Source: Pycnopodia helianthoides (Eukaryota > Echinodermata > Asteroidea > Forcipulatida > Asteriidae). From it: a DNA stretch of 64,000 bases. Both the position numbers and the translations under genes were made by a program. Location: the NCBI GenBank assembly GCA_032158295.1, contig CM063251.1, positions 15,079,757 to 15,143,756 of the forward strand. Reading direction: 5' to 3'. Shown piece by piece: positions 14,001-29,000 of this stretch. Below the pieces are notes generated by a model. It was not told the DNA's origin. It ran no database searches and saw only the letters and a list, made by a program, of their open reading frames with translations. Each line of letters starts with the position of its first letter. Positions within the stretch are counted from its first letter, which is position 1.

Positions 14001-17000
14001 CCGTACCACCTTTCAGTTTGAGGTCACCCATGCCATGGCGCCAATGAGCCACCTGCTGGTCTACTACGTCAGGGACAGCACTGAGGGTGTTGCAGACACA
14101 ATGGTCATTCCTGTGGAGCCGAAGTTTGAAAATGAGGTGAGAAATGATTTTATCATCGCCGATCTCGTTTGTTCGTGAACGGCATTCTGCATTTGGTATC
14201 GCCAGTATTTTGCTAACAGGATTACAGGCAAAAATTTTCAGAGCTGGATCTCCAAAAAAAAGGAAGCCTTTTTATTGTGAAACATATAAGATAAGATGGT
14301 TAAGAGGCCTTGTACAAAATGCAAACAAATTCTGTTGTTACCGAAAATTGTTGTTTTGTTTTCTTGGTGTGCTCATTTATTGCAGTAGTTTTCTGTTGCT
14401 CTTAGGGAAATGTAATAAGCTGTTTGCTGTTGCCTCAACAAATTTTGGGCCACATAGTCACATACAGGTTTAAGTGAGGTATAATAGTGTTAGAAATCGA
14501 CGTCAATAGACAATTAATACGTTTAAAACTTGTTACACTTCAACTATTGATTTAATTAAACTAAATCAAAGTGCAGTGGTAGAAGAGGTTTTAAACTAGT
14601 CAATTAAACATGTTGAGGCCTCAGTTTGTGATAATTTTGCTGGTACAAAGTTGAGGTAAAATTATCTAAGAACCCAGGCCTCACCGTGTTTAAACAACTA
14701 GTTTAAAACTGATTCAACTCACTTTGATTCCCATTCTTAAATATACCAAAAACTCTGTTTAAGTTGAGAACAAATCTGACTGCTTGGTCTCAGCTCAACC
14801 CGACTCTGCGTTGAATTTCTATGCATATGTTGAGCACTCAGTAGCTCTTCACTTAAAGGAACATTACAGAATTGGTTTTTGCTAACAGAACAGCTGCTGG
14901 CAGTGTAAGCACTTAATGTAATCCACCACATACATAAACTGACAAACCTGTAGAAGTTTGAGATGGATCGGCCATCTGGGGTCACGAGAAAAAAATAGTG
15001 AAAAACCAATTACTTATTTGCATGAAATCATATAGATTCAAAAAATGAATAAAATGCTCACTGAGCGATAAACTCCAATCAGAAAATTAGTTTATTCATT
15101 TCTCATCAAATATGGCATTTCAGACAGAAATAATTCAAGAGATGTTTTCTACTATCATCATCATTAGACCGTGTAAGTTTTATGTAAATCTGTGATCAAA
15201 AAATATATTTTACAAGTTTTTTTCTTACCAATTCTGTAATGTTCCTTTAAGTTTCATACTAACACACGCAAGATTCAAACATGCGCAACCAAATATGCAA
15301 CCTATACCAACTTAAATTGGGTCGTAAAATTTTCGTGCATACACCCAATCATCTGGTAGCGCCCTCTTTTGACCTGATAAGGTCAAGTCATGTTTAATCA
15401 CTTCTATTCTTCTAACTGTGTGTTTATCGCACGTTTAAAAATGGCCCCGTGATCTCCTCTCGACCATTCTGAGTGGATAAACTGTCTTAGGTGTGTATGA
15501 ATTAAAAGACAATGTCACAAACGTCATCTATTATTTCTACCGAACAAGTGAGAGCGATACAATGTTTGAAAACTTTTAAATATTTCTAAAGAAGGCCTAT
15601 TCATATTTGGGTTCCCACCTATCCAGAAACATGTGCCTTCAATTATGTGCACTTCAAAGAAAGACACATTGAGGAAATGGCTAACTCGCGGTTCTTAAGT
15701 AAATCAGCAGAAATTTTATCCCAAATAGCTGAGCCTTATCTGAATAAGAGAAAAAAACCACATGATTGAAACCCTCGGTGTTTCTTGGAAGTCTGGTGCA
15801 TGGAATGATTGTGAGCCAATTTCCTGCTTACACTGCAATCCTCTAGGGTATTGAGGTTGTACAGTTTTATGACATGTGGTGGTTGTAACAGCATTTTGAA
15901 ATCTTGTAAGTGTAGAACTGTGGTGAAAGACAAGTGACATTTTGCCATGTCAGGGGTTTTCCTTAATTTGTCCAATAGCCAGCAGGACCAGTTACTACTG
16001 TCCTTCCACTATAGTCCATCAGCTTTTTCCCTAGTCTATTATTTCATACTAAATGGGGATGCTCTCCAACACTGAACTAGCCAGCCGGACCACTTGGAGA
16101 TAATTCTAACTGGTCCCGGGGTGTTTTAACTAGCATTTGGCCAGCGGACCACTGTTAAGGGAGAACCATGCATATCTCATGATATGTTATATGTGCTGAG
16201 AGATAAGTTGGCATTTTGTGAAACCGAGATTGCTAAGAAAATTCAGAATCCAGTTGTACTTGTCCGCAAAAGATAATTCAGTTTAGTTCTCTTCATGTGC
16301 CTATACGCATTGTCTAAATGTAGCCTTTATCAGTTAAACATGCCTACATGAATTAGTTATAAGAGGTAAATTACACTGGAAAAGGTAAACTCACATGACA
16401 TAGGTCCAGAAATAATTTATATAAATGTTTGTCAGTTTTACAAAAACTTGTGACTTTTTCAGTTTCCAAACCACTTCAAACTCGAGGATAAAATAACCAA
16501 AGGCACAAATTGTTATTGTTTTTAGTTTTAGTTTTTTCTTCTGGAAGCTCAAAGGGATTGGGATAGGTATGGAATGACCCCTGTATTAAAGTCTCAAGAC
16601 AAGTGTGCCTTTCAGAATTTGACACTTGACCTTCAGAGAGTGGAGTCCTAGTTCTGTCATCTCCTACATTTGTCAGTTCTAGTTTATCCACATGGCTTCC
16701 TATTTTGTCCACGGTTTTATAATACCAGGGGCCACACTCATGCAGCTGTTACCTTATCCAGGTTATCTTGTGGCATAGGAAACTTTTGCTTTGCAAACAT
16801 GGTCCCCAATTATAAAGCTGTGAAGCAAAACAAAAACTGGTATTTGCTAAGCACAGAAAAATCTTTGTCTGATAGGTTACCAGCTGATACACAATGAGAA
16901 ATGGACATAGCTCGTAACTGAACACCAGCTAAATTTGGCTTAGCAAGTGAAATTGTAAAGCTATTACTATTCCTGTTAAACATATTTTTTGAAATAGGAC

Positions 17001-20000
17001 TCTTTTCCTAAACGTGCTGATTTTATGGCGGTGCTAATTAAGCAGTAGTAACTTTATTTGCTAAGTGGTAGGGAATGGTGGGGCACCAATTATAGCTGCT
17101 TTGAAATACTTAGCCTTTTGACAAATAAATCCTCTATGCTAAGCAAGATAATTCTATGCTTAACATTGTTTTTTGTGGTAATCGTCCGTATCAAATTGAC
17201 CACCCCAAAAAACAGACAGCGCATTCATAAGCAGATAAGGTGGCAATATTTGTTTAGCAATAGTCTTTCTCTCCTTGACAATTTTTTGTGCTCACTAGCT
17301 TTATGAAATTTGGCCCTGACCCTAAAGGCCTAGTCACACAGGGTAATTTTTACAGGCAACTTGGAGGCAACCAACTGCACTGCATGCACAAGGAACACTT
17401 TAGCTGTACACGAGTATAGCTGTAAAAACTATCCCCAAGAAAATAATGAGAAAACTGAAATATGAATAAATTTCCTTATTGGAGATGACATGAAACTAGT
17501 TGCCTGTAAATTACCTCGTGTGACATGGCCTTAAAGGCACAGTAAACGTTTGGTAATTGTAGCCTACTGATTGTGTTAATCCTATATAAATGTAGGTACA
17601 TACAATAAATTTAACCTGTGAAAATTTCACTTCAAAAGGTGGTCGCGTTTTTGAGATATCACCGAAAAAACCGGAGCGAATATTTCCATGCAGGAAGTAT
17701 ATTCCCCATAGGAATACACAGTCTGGAATTCAAAATTTTTGGGAAAAAAAAGTGATATATTTTCCATGACCGTAGTACTTTGCAGTTAAAAGTTTCTCAA
17801 AATTCATTATACTACCCAACGCTGCTGTACTTCTTACCAAGTAAGTTTTTATTGCCATTGATTTTCAGAGTCATTACCAAACGTGTACTGTGCCTTTAAG
17901 AATAACTATTTAGATAAGTAGTAATTGTATCTAAAGGTTAAAGAATATTGTTTTGGACTACCGTTACACCAGTGTCTAATTTGCACTGTATATTCAGTGC
18001 TTTCAAAGTCCTTCAGAAGAGTTCCTTGGTCATACTACTCGGTTGGGGTTCGAACTCTCAACCCCCATATTCTAGGTTAGATACCTTAACCATTAAACCA
18101 CTAAGCTAGCCGCTGTGATGAGGGGCTATGTTCTAATCCTGTCATTATAGCAAAGAGTAAACCCAAAATAAATACATTTAGTTTGTTAGCCCCTCATTCC
18201 ACCAGGTGCTGTGGCCAGGCGGTCTAGGGCGGTGGACTCAAGTTCTGTATTTTTTACAGAATGAGGGTTTTAATCCTGGCCTGGTTAGTCGCAACACTTG
18301 TGTCCTTGAGCAAGGCATTTATCATAATTGCTTCTCTTCACCCAGGAGTTCAAATGGGTATCGGCAAGAGCTGGGAATTATTCTGTGATTGACTGGCTGG
18401 CATCCTGTCCGGGGGAATAGAAATATTATCAGTCATTTAATTAATGCAAATGAATCCGGATATAAACACAGGCCCAATGAGCGGTATTGGCTCGAGACAG
18501 ATTTTACTACTTTTACTTCACTCCACCAGGCCTCATTTATCACCAAGGTATCTTTGATTTAGGTCCGGGTGGAGATGTCCAAGAATGAGACCCTACCGGG
18601 CTCCAAGATGAAAATGATGGTCAGTGCTAAACCAGGATCCTGCATCTGTGTGGCATCTGTTGACCAGAGTGTCCAGTTACTGCGACCTGGTTATCAGGTC
18701 ACGTCAGAAAAGGTATGTGGTTTGTTTTTCTTAAGTGTTAAAATTTGAGCAAAAATTTTTATTTTTTAAAATACATTGGGAACTTATTCAACATACAACA
18801 AGTAAAGCTGATACTTGGAACATTTCACCGTTTTAGCAACAAAAAAAAAACTTTTTAAAATACATTGGGAACTTATTCAACATACAAGTAAAGCTGATAC
18901 TTGGAACATTTCGCGTTCAGTTTAAAGGTAACATACAGGATTGGTAAGAATAAAAAGTCATAATTGTTTTATTTTAGCCTCAAGCTTTCTGATTATGAAG
19001 TTCGTACTAGAACCATTTTTTTTCTGTGCAATATTTCCCTGTGTGCATATTTGAGAAAACTATCTGAAAACCTATAAAAATGCAACAGTCGATTTCGGTT
19101 GTTACAACCAAAATTAAGGAACAGTGTATTTAAACATGCTGTAAAATGTGCATAAATTTTCACTGCTTTCTCCTGACTCACATGAAGGATAAGGCCCAAA
19201 GGCTCACATGTTTGTTATTTCATGTATATGATTAATCACACAAAACATGAACACTGTCTGCGACTATTTTGTCAGCTCCACCAATCCAGTATAATACCTT
19301 TAAAATCGGAGAGGAAAAATCATGGCAACTGTGGTCACCCAAAACTATTTGCACAATTTTGTGATTTTTGACAGATAGGTCACTTTCACTGGACCAGCGG
19401 CCACTTCTGTCTCTTAGATATTTTTAAAATGAGATGAACAATTTAAATTTTCCCTGTCATGATTTCAGATTTTTGCAGAGTTGGAAAATTACGACATAAC
19501 CAATACTGTATCAGCAGAGACAGCCTGGTGGGGTGGATCCTTCCGCCGACGGAAACGCTCTCAGATGTGGATGCGTTCTAGGGATGCCAACTTCGCTTTT
19601 AGGGTCAGTTAAGAAAATGAAAATGTAATCAGTCCAAATTCATCTTCCATTGCTGCTAAAAAAACTTTCACTTAGCAGTAGTCATTTGTAGGAAGCTTTG
19701 TCATTCTCTATACATACATCAATGAACAAAGTGACAGTGTTTTTTTGTATTTTTTTATCAGATTGTTTGCCAATGGTGGATTAACTTGGATTGGGATATA
19801 TTTCCGTACTATTTTCAATTTAATGTCTGAACATTTTTAGAACTTTACAACTTTACAACTTTACAACTTGTAACTTTACAACTAATTTAACTTTACTTGA
19901 GACTTTCACTTCGGGAGGTTTGTATTTTCCAGCATATCTTGTTATTCTGACATCCCACTCAGGTGGATCCTTGTCAGCAGAAAAAAAACACAAACATGTT

Positions 20001-23000
20001 ATCGAAAATAAAACTGGAACAAAATAAAACAGCTGCTGTGAAAAAGGACGTAAGAAGAGTGTTGAAAGCTTTCTCACTCTCGTTTTACCCTCTGAAATTG
20101 TAGGTCTATTGAATAATCCAGAGGAAATCATCCAAACCTAACTGTCAATCAGAAGAGCAGATGTTTACAGCCAAAAGACCCCAGATCCACATGATTACCT
20201 TAGTGACTAAACCTTTCAGTGGAAGATGCCTCGCCGACCAAATTAAAAGTGTCACAGTGTTTTTCCCCTTTCTTGCCAACTGTATTTGAAGACAAGCCTA
20301 ATTAGCTGTTTTTCAGTCAACTTGGGGCAGCCTGTCAAACCTAATCAAGCTTTGCCGTTAAACTGTGCAACTGTTTTTTTATTTGTTCTCCTTCCACGAA
20401 CAGGAGGCTGGCCTGAAAGTGATGACTGATGTCGTTCAGCTCATCTTCCACGATAGTGACTCAGCAATTCTGGGTGAGGGTTGTTTTTTTTTTTTGTTTT
20501 TTTTTGTGTGTGTGTGGGGGGGTAAAAGTGCAGATGCTTGGTAAATGTTCAGGTTTGAAGAGCGGATTAAGGAAGGAGTGTTTATGTGGGGAGCAAATCT
20601 TGTTGTAAAATATTTTTGTTTTTGCGTATTTCCGCTTTCAAATCAATGGAAATAAGGTGGGATCGACAGGAAAATAGTCATGGCTCTGTTTTATACAATG
20701 GTAATCAGCATTCAAGATTTGTTGGGGTTTTGGGGAACATAATAATAATGGCTTCTTATATAGCGCGCATATCTGTTCACTCAGTGACACTCAAGGCGCT
20801 TCAATATTCAGTATTTTACTGCAAGGTATTTTGGAGCTACGTTTTTGAAGTATTTGAACTGTTCCTTATAGCACCAAGTAGGCCTAATGGTTTACAAGGT
20901 GCTGTGGCGCAATATGCTACCAATCAAACCAGGAACACCGGGGCAAACCCCTTCTCTTTTCGATAAGTGCACTGGGTTCTTTTATGTGCATTACACAACA
21001 TACGGGACCACTGGCTTGTTAAGTGTCTTGCTCAAGGACACAAGTGTCACGACCGGGACTCAAACCCACACTCTGCTGAACAGAAACACCAGAGCTTGAG
21101 TCCGGTGTACTTATCCGCTCGGCCCCGACACGCCACGACAAATGACAAAGTTGGGTGCATGAGTTTGGTTTTTAGGAAAGACTGTTAGCCCAAAGTGTAT
21201 GAAACTGTACTCCTTTGATGTGATCAAGCAGACAAGGAGTGCCATCAGTCCGCGTAAGAGTTGGTATAATTTCAGAAGTCTTACACAGGGGGCCCTGTCT
21301 CATGTTCTTTTTTCTTCTGCCTGTTGAAGAAGATTTGACTGCCTTTAATTTTGTTCCTTTGTTAAGATATGCTGAAAGTTTGTAGTATAAGTAGAGTGCC
21401 TTTTCTCAAGTAAACTGCCACAAAATTAGACCACTGGGTTGTGGTGGTAGTGGTGGTGCTGGCGATTTTGTTATGAGTTCACGTAGTAGATTGAATATCC
21501 CCATGAATCATATTGTATTTATTATCTTTATGTTGCATCTCCAAGCTAAATTTTGCAGAGATGATCTTTCTCTCTTGCACTGGCCTCATTAGGGACTCCC
21601 CCCTCCCTCTCCCCAGTGGACCCTGCGTCCTGTTCAGTTCAGTTCATCCTGTTTAGCATGTGTAATGGGAGGTAACCAGGAACCATCTGGGGGGACAAGG
21701 ATGGGTGGTACATGGACACGTAGGAAGCCACAGATTATCTCATTGTCAATGCATGGGGATTTCCCACCCGCGGCTGTTTTTCAGTCTTGTGTGAAAAACA
21801 ACACGTGCTGTGTCATCTTGAAGGTTGAGATTGTATGTTAAAGAGGGGCTCCAAGGTCAAATTCAGTTATGTGATCCATAAAATGGTGTAAACTGCTGTT
21901 GTATTTGATAATGTAATTTTTGTCAAAATCCAAATATGCTCGGTGGCATCATGTTTCAAATATACGGCCTGTACATTTTTTTTTACAGTGAATTTACAGT
22001 GAATTGTGATAATATTCAACCAAAATGACATTGAATGGTGCACAAATTCCTCTTTGGAACGTCCAAATCCATTTGGTTTATGCATCGGATGACGTCATGT
22101 TTTCAAATTTTTCTCTGAAAGGGTATCAAATAGAAATGACTATATACACCATTTTAGCGTGAGGTTAGAAACTTGTAATTATTGCTGCACTTTCTAACTG
22201 GGAAGAGGACTCTACTGGAAAATGAGTGCATCACAATATATGAGTTTTACCTTGGAGCCCCTCTTTAAATACTTCCAAACTGTGTTTTGTGAGAAATCTA
22301 TCAAGAGGCCCAAAAGGCCACCTATAATAGCAATTATTGAAGGACTGTGTTTCATTTGGAAACTTGAAAAAAAAGGAATTGGTACAGAATCAATATTTTC
22401 CACTAAAATTATCAAATGTATCAAAAGGTAGACGTTTTGCATTTAGCAAAAAACTAATTATTTTTAAAGAATTTCATAAAATGAAATGAAATAAACAAAA
22501 GTTTTGACAGCTTCTCTCCAAGAAAACTCATCAGTCAAGAATCAGGAATGTACACGCTCTTGTTTGTTGCCCTTTGTGTGCAGATGATCATGATGCCTGG
22601 GTTGAACTGAGCTCACTGAGGAACAGCAGACCGGATCAAGAAATCAACTATGAGCGCAACGCCAAGCGTAAACGAGCGTTCTTCCCGGAAACCTGGATGT
22701 GGCAATGCTTCAATCTAAGGTACAGGTCTAAAAAAAACACCAAATTATTTGACAGAACCAAGCCCCAATTTCTTAGCACTGTTGAAATTCTGCCTATATA
22801 AAACCAATTAATGTCAAGTAATGAACCACAAGGGAAACTGACTGGGTGAATTTCAAATAGTTTGGGGTTGAACAATTAAAAATTGACTAGAGCGGGATTT
22901 GAACCAACGACCTCCGGATTAACGTACCGGCACTCTACCAACTGAGCTATCCAGCCCTATGTTGGCGGTCTCCCTATAAAACCAAGTTAATATTCTCAAT

Positions 23001-26000
23001 TTGTGTTAATTTCAATTGTTGTGCCCGCAGTGCATCAAGGTCAGAAGAGCAGATCAATATGCGAGTGCCAGACACCATCACAACCTGGATGACCGATGTG
23101 ATTTCCATGTCCTCCACGCATGGTCTGGGGGTGGCCAAGACTGTCCCTCTGACCACTTTCAAGAACTTCTTCGTCGAGTTCACGCTGCCCTACTCTGTCA
23201 TCAGGGGAGAGCAACTTCGGATTCCAGTGACTGTCTATAACTACCTTGACAACTGTGTTCAGGTTTGTAGATGGAAAAAATACTGTTATGTGTTTGGTTT
23301 TTTAAAATTAAAAGTATGATACATGTACTTGATTGATGATCGAAGAAATGTACAATCCATTTACTTTTGATAATCTTGACCCCAGCAGCAAGGGGAGAGT
23401 TTTGAGGACACTAGGTGGCAGCAGATTTGACCATGTATATATATCCATTGTTCCTTGAAAAAAGCACACAAGTTCATTACATAACACACGGGACCTTCGG
23501 CTTTACATCCCATCCGAAGGGCGAAGCAATATTGGTTAAGTGTCTTGCTTAGGACACAAGTGTTGCGACCAGGACTCGAACCCACACTCTGCTGATTAGA
23601 AACACCAGAGCATGAGTTGGGTGTTCTTACTCGCTCGGCCTCAACACGCTACCCAATCCGCTGCCACCTAGCGCTACAAAGTCTCCCATCGTATGTAACA
23701 CTGCCATGTTGGGGAAATTGTCCCCGGCCAGCACTAAAACAGTTTTACCTTATGTCTTGCCAAATAAAAATGAATGCAAATACACTAGGAATTTCTTGCC
23801 ATCATTTTTTTAAGATAATGACTTGATTTTTAAAAGCCATATTCTTCATCTACATATTTCAGATTCTTCATACTTTAGATGTTCAATTCTCATATGGTTT
23901 TTTCTTTCCCTTTGAATGTCCATCAGGTTGATTTGAATGTTCATCTCCAGGAAGATGTCCGTTTCCTGATGCACAACGAACGCCACCAGTCCTTCAAGCT
24001 CTGTCTACAGGCACAGGATACCCAAACAATCCACCTCACTCTTGTGTTCAACGAGCTTGGCAGAAAGAAAATACATGGTAACTTCATGACACGACTTTGT
24101 TTCTATTGAAATGCACAAACTGTACAAGAGAGTGGGAAATGGGCAATAATAAAGCTAATGTGCAGGGTTTGCCCATAACCTTTTTAGTGACTAGCCAGAA
24201 GGAAAAGTTAGCTTGTCATTTCACTAGTCCACGAGCTTTTTCAGTAGTCCATACTCCACCAATTTACATATTTACAATTTACATATCCAAATGTTTCCCT
24301 TGGGAACAACGTTTTTACATTTCTTAAACAAAACACAATTAGTGTCTTTTGCATTCTTTATCTCAACATTAGTGCAGAAAATAAACTAGACAAAAAGTCA
24401 ACAATAGTGACCATATCTGGGTTTTTTTATGATGCTTATTGTTTTTTTTTAATGATGCATAGTTGTTGTAACAGTCTTTATCATTCACTCTTTATCTTAC
24501 CCATGAAGCTAGTGCAGAGGCCATGATTTCTCCAGACTGTTGTGCAGGACCAGTGGCTAATGATGGCGTCGTTGGAACAGATAAAATCACCAAAAATATA
24601 CTTGTTGAGGTATGAAAATAGAACTTAAGTCAATGAATTGGACAGTTATAAAAAGACACCCATCCAAATGAGGGATGCTTAGCTCTTAGTAATTGGATTT
24701 TGCAATTTTTCTCAACAAAGTTGCTCTTCAAGAGGAACCAAAGAAATTCAGTTAAACTGTTTGGCTCTTAATGATTACAGCTTTTCTCTGTGAAATCCTA
24801 AGATTAAAAAAAGAAAATAATAAGCAGTTTGAATGATTCCGTCAAGTCATCACTCACTTTACATGCAATATTAAGAGGAAACCATTAAAACAAAATTACC
24901 TGTATATTTGTGTTCCTGTTAGAATCTGATATATTTCATTAACCGGGAGAGTGGAATTGTTGAGTTGGATGCACACACTTTAAACAAATATTTCACCCAA
25001 AAATTTTGTAATTATTACTCTTGTGGTTTTTTTTTTTGCAGCCTGAAGGTATACCCAGAGGATATGCCTACAGTGTCTTCTTCTGCCCAAATGGTAAGAC
25101 CTTCTGCTTTTTTCTTGAAAGAATATGAAGTACGGTGGCCTAAAAACCTAGAGAAATTTGAATGAATTCAACTGGAAGAGTTTGTACACCATCAGTAATT
25201 GTCTGACTTGACACTTTGTGTAGGTCATCATAGAAATTGTACTTGATTGAAATAAAACGGCAGCAAAACATTTTGGATTTGGAACAAAAAGGTCAGACTT
25301 TGAATTACTGTGTACAAACCAATGCATTTTAGGTTTGTCACTTTGTAAAAATGGCAGTGAAAAATTTATCACTTCGTAAAACCCCAAAAGAAAAACCGTG
25401 CCTATTTGAGCACCATGCCCGCACCAGAGTTATTCACCTCACTCATCTACAAGACCCAACTTGCCTGGTTTGCTCACATAGTGAGAATGGAAAACAACAG
25501 ACTCCCAAAATGCATCCTACTTGAAACAGTAGCTGGAAAAAATAGACGGGGTAGGCCAAGGAAGAGATGGGAAAATGACATCATCCTTAACAGCACCTTC
25601 TACCTGGAACACCGAAGAGCACAAGATAGGCAAGAATGGAGAGTGAAAATTCGTGGAGCCAACGTCCTGCGGGATATGGTGCAAGATTGATTGATTGCCC
25701 ACACTATCTTTTTTAATGGATAAAGTAGGCCTAGCGAGTTTTTATTTGTCACCTTGGAAAAACAAAAATTGAAAACATATAACTTTTTTGTTATGCTAAT
25801 TAGTTTAATTAAGAAACTGTTGTGTATAAAGAAACTTGAAACTTGGTGAAATGTTAACAGCATTGATCTGAGTACACAAATAACAACTTGCAAATTTGTA
25901 CTTTTTTTGACAAATTTTTTCACTTCTTAAATATGTCAACGATATTGTTGATGGTTTTTACTTATTGAAAATTATACATAATTATTTTCGGTCGAACATG

Positions 26001-29000
26001 AAAATTTTACTTGAGTGGGACTTGAACCTGCGACTTCCAGATTAATGGCCACCATAACACTATACCAACTGAGCTATTTTGCCCTAATGTTGGCGGTGTC
26101 CCTATTGTGTCAATATCTTTGTTCGGAGTTCCGAAATTAGACATCTTCAATACAGATACCTTACTTTTTTTAATGAAATGTATTAAAGGTACCAGTAGTT
26201 TTGACAAGCCTTCTCGAGATCAATGTCATGCTATAGTTTTATTGACCGTTGATACAACCCTCTTCCCATTTTTTTCCACAGAGCGAACACACATCTCCAC
26301 ACCCAACCGTTACAGCTATCAGTTTGTGGAGCGGGAGGATGGCATGGAGTTCTTCACCTTCATGTGCAAGGCAAAGAACGACGCCCACATTGCCCTGGCA
26401 GCCACCCAAGATTCCCACCAGCTTTATGAGATTGTCCTCGGAGGTTGGGATAACACAAGATCATGGATCGCTCGCACCAAGATGGGTCAGTGAGATGAAG
26501 AATTAAAGTTGCTTGATCTGCCCCAGAAAAAAAAAATTGTCTGGTTGATATTAAATATGTGATGCGATCAAGCTAAATGAGTCGTTTGTCGGTAAATGCA
26601 TTATTGAATAACAGGCCAAAATAGGTCGACAGGGGTCTACATTTCTATACATCTCTTGGTGTTTTGACTTCCATAGCTTTTGAACCAAAGGTGGTATCAA
26701 CCGGTGTTTTCATATCCTTAAAAGTTGACAAGGGTTGACAAAAGACTCATTTAACTTGATCACATCACATATGTACAACCAAAATCGAAATTATCATTAC
26801 AAAAATTAAAAAAACATGTTTGAAATGTTTGTTAAAAGTTATTTCAAGCTATTGTTATTACAAACTATTGTTTTTTTGCAAAAACTCTGTATAGTGTATA
26901 GCTCTCAAGCCCTTAGTCCCAAGGAAACCTGTGAAGAGGAAAATTTAGAAATGGTTAGTTTTAGACAAGAGGGAAAACCAGAGATGGGAAAACCATGTAA
27001 TTGGATACAGAGCTGAACAACCGACCACACATCAGTCTGTCATCAGAGGTTTGAACCGAAGTTCACTGTATAGAAAACGCGGGGACAGTAGCACCCCCCC
27101 CCCAGATTCCAACCTCACATACTGAGCTCAGTTACTAAAGTAAATATTGAGACCAAATGGATATGATGATTTATAGAACTTTATTTTTATTCATATAAGT
27201 TTGTATAAAACTGTGAATGTTGGGGCTTTTCATCAATTTGAAAGTGTATATGCTTTATAACTTTTTAAGGAAGTAAAGTATTTTTCAGTACACTGGTGTC
27301 AAAAACTTCTTATAATTTAATTTAGTGTATATTATTGGATGAAAACTTTAATCGGAAACTCTGCCATGCATTTTCCATCCATCAAACTTAGCCATGGGGC
27401 CATTGCAAAGTCTGTTTCTGCTCCAGCACAATAATGATGGGTAGGAGAAATTTGCAACTGTGCCTTCAAGTTGTATACTAAAGACATTTTGTATTCATTT
27501 GTCAGGTGACGCATTAGTGACTGACTTAACTACTGGTATTGTCAGTTGGGATGAATTTAGAGCTTTCTGGATAAGTTGGACAGGAGGCACCATACAGGTA
27601 TGGCTTAATGTTTATACTACACCCCAAAACAACAATTTACTTGTTATTAACTACTCGTATTACTCATTTTACACAGTGTTGCACCAAAAAAAAAATCTTT
27701 GGAGGGGGGCTGGGAAAAGAATTCCACCTACTGCAGATGGGATGGGGGAGGGTTTTGCTTTGGCATGGTTGGGATGGGGCTCATTAAAGATATAAAATGA
27801 AACTCTAATACAACAGCAGATTTTTTCGATGTGCCTCACCGCCCTGCTTCAATGCCCTAAATGCTAATATCCCTTCCATTTTAAAATATTTTTCTCAATG
27901 ATCCCTGGAGGGGGCCTAGAGGCCCCCAAGCCTCCCCTTGGGTGCACCGCTGATTTCACTGTTTAAGAAAAAAAGGTTTTCAATTTTAAATCGAAAATGG
28001 TTATAGGTAAAAGTTTAAAGTAAACACACCCACAACCTTTCACAACATTCATTTAAACAAAAATAATGACTTTTGTGTTAATACTAGGTTGGTCACGGTG
28101 AGGTACCAAGCAACGAGTCAATAATTATGAGTTGGCACGACGACAACCCAATGCCCATACAATACATCGGCTTCACCACGGGGCTAGGCTCACTCGGAGA
28201 GTTCAGAATCTGGAAAAAGAAAGGTAGGTCTTGAGGTTTTTTCCACACAGAAAACAAATTACCAACCTATTTTTTAAAATAGACTTCATTTGATAAGAAC
28301 CGGGGGTTGAGATATAGCAAAGTTTTGACATTTTGAACAGTGTGCTCTGTAGGGGCCTACGCACCCTTTTAAGCGTTCTCCTGGTGACTGTATATCTTCC
28401 CCGGTTCATCTCTGAGAACCAACACTTCTCACAGAGAGATTTTAACAAAAGTGGTTGTAACTCCCAAAACCTTGTTCTTACTTCCTACAAAAAGCAAAGT
28501 TTCAAAAAATGAACCTTATGCATTGATGTCGTCAGGCCCCCATCTTAGAGGTAAACGATGATTAAACAATGGAAGACACACATATATGTACGTGCAGTGC
28601 TCAGGATGGGCCAATAAGCAACCTAGCTTTTTACCTCTAGCCGAGGGTGCCCCATTCAATGACATCATATGTGTAAGGTCATTTACTTAAAATATGGTTG
28701 TATCAGGGGTATAATTTGTTGCTTTTTTTGTTGATGATATTGTAATAGGTAGCAGTGAGATGTACATCGACGCATTCAGGTTGACACTACCTCTCAACCA
28801 CGTACCAGGATCCGAAAGAGCAGCTGCCGTCGTAATTGGTAAGAAACTTTGCGTGAAGCTGTTGGCCATGCCACCACAGTGGCATGATAGTTATTTTGTA
28901 TTATTATATATTTCTGGTAATGACCATGCCTCAAACATGAATTTAATCACTGTAACTCAGAAGCCTGAGGAAACCTGTATACAAGGGTGCTTGCCTTATG

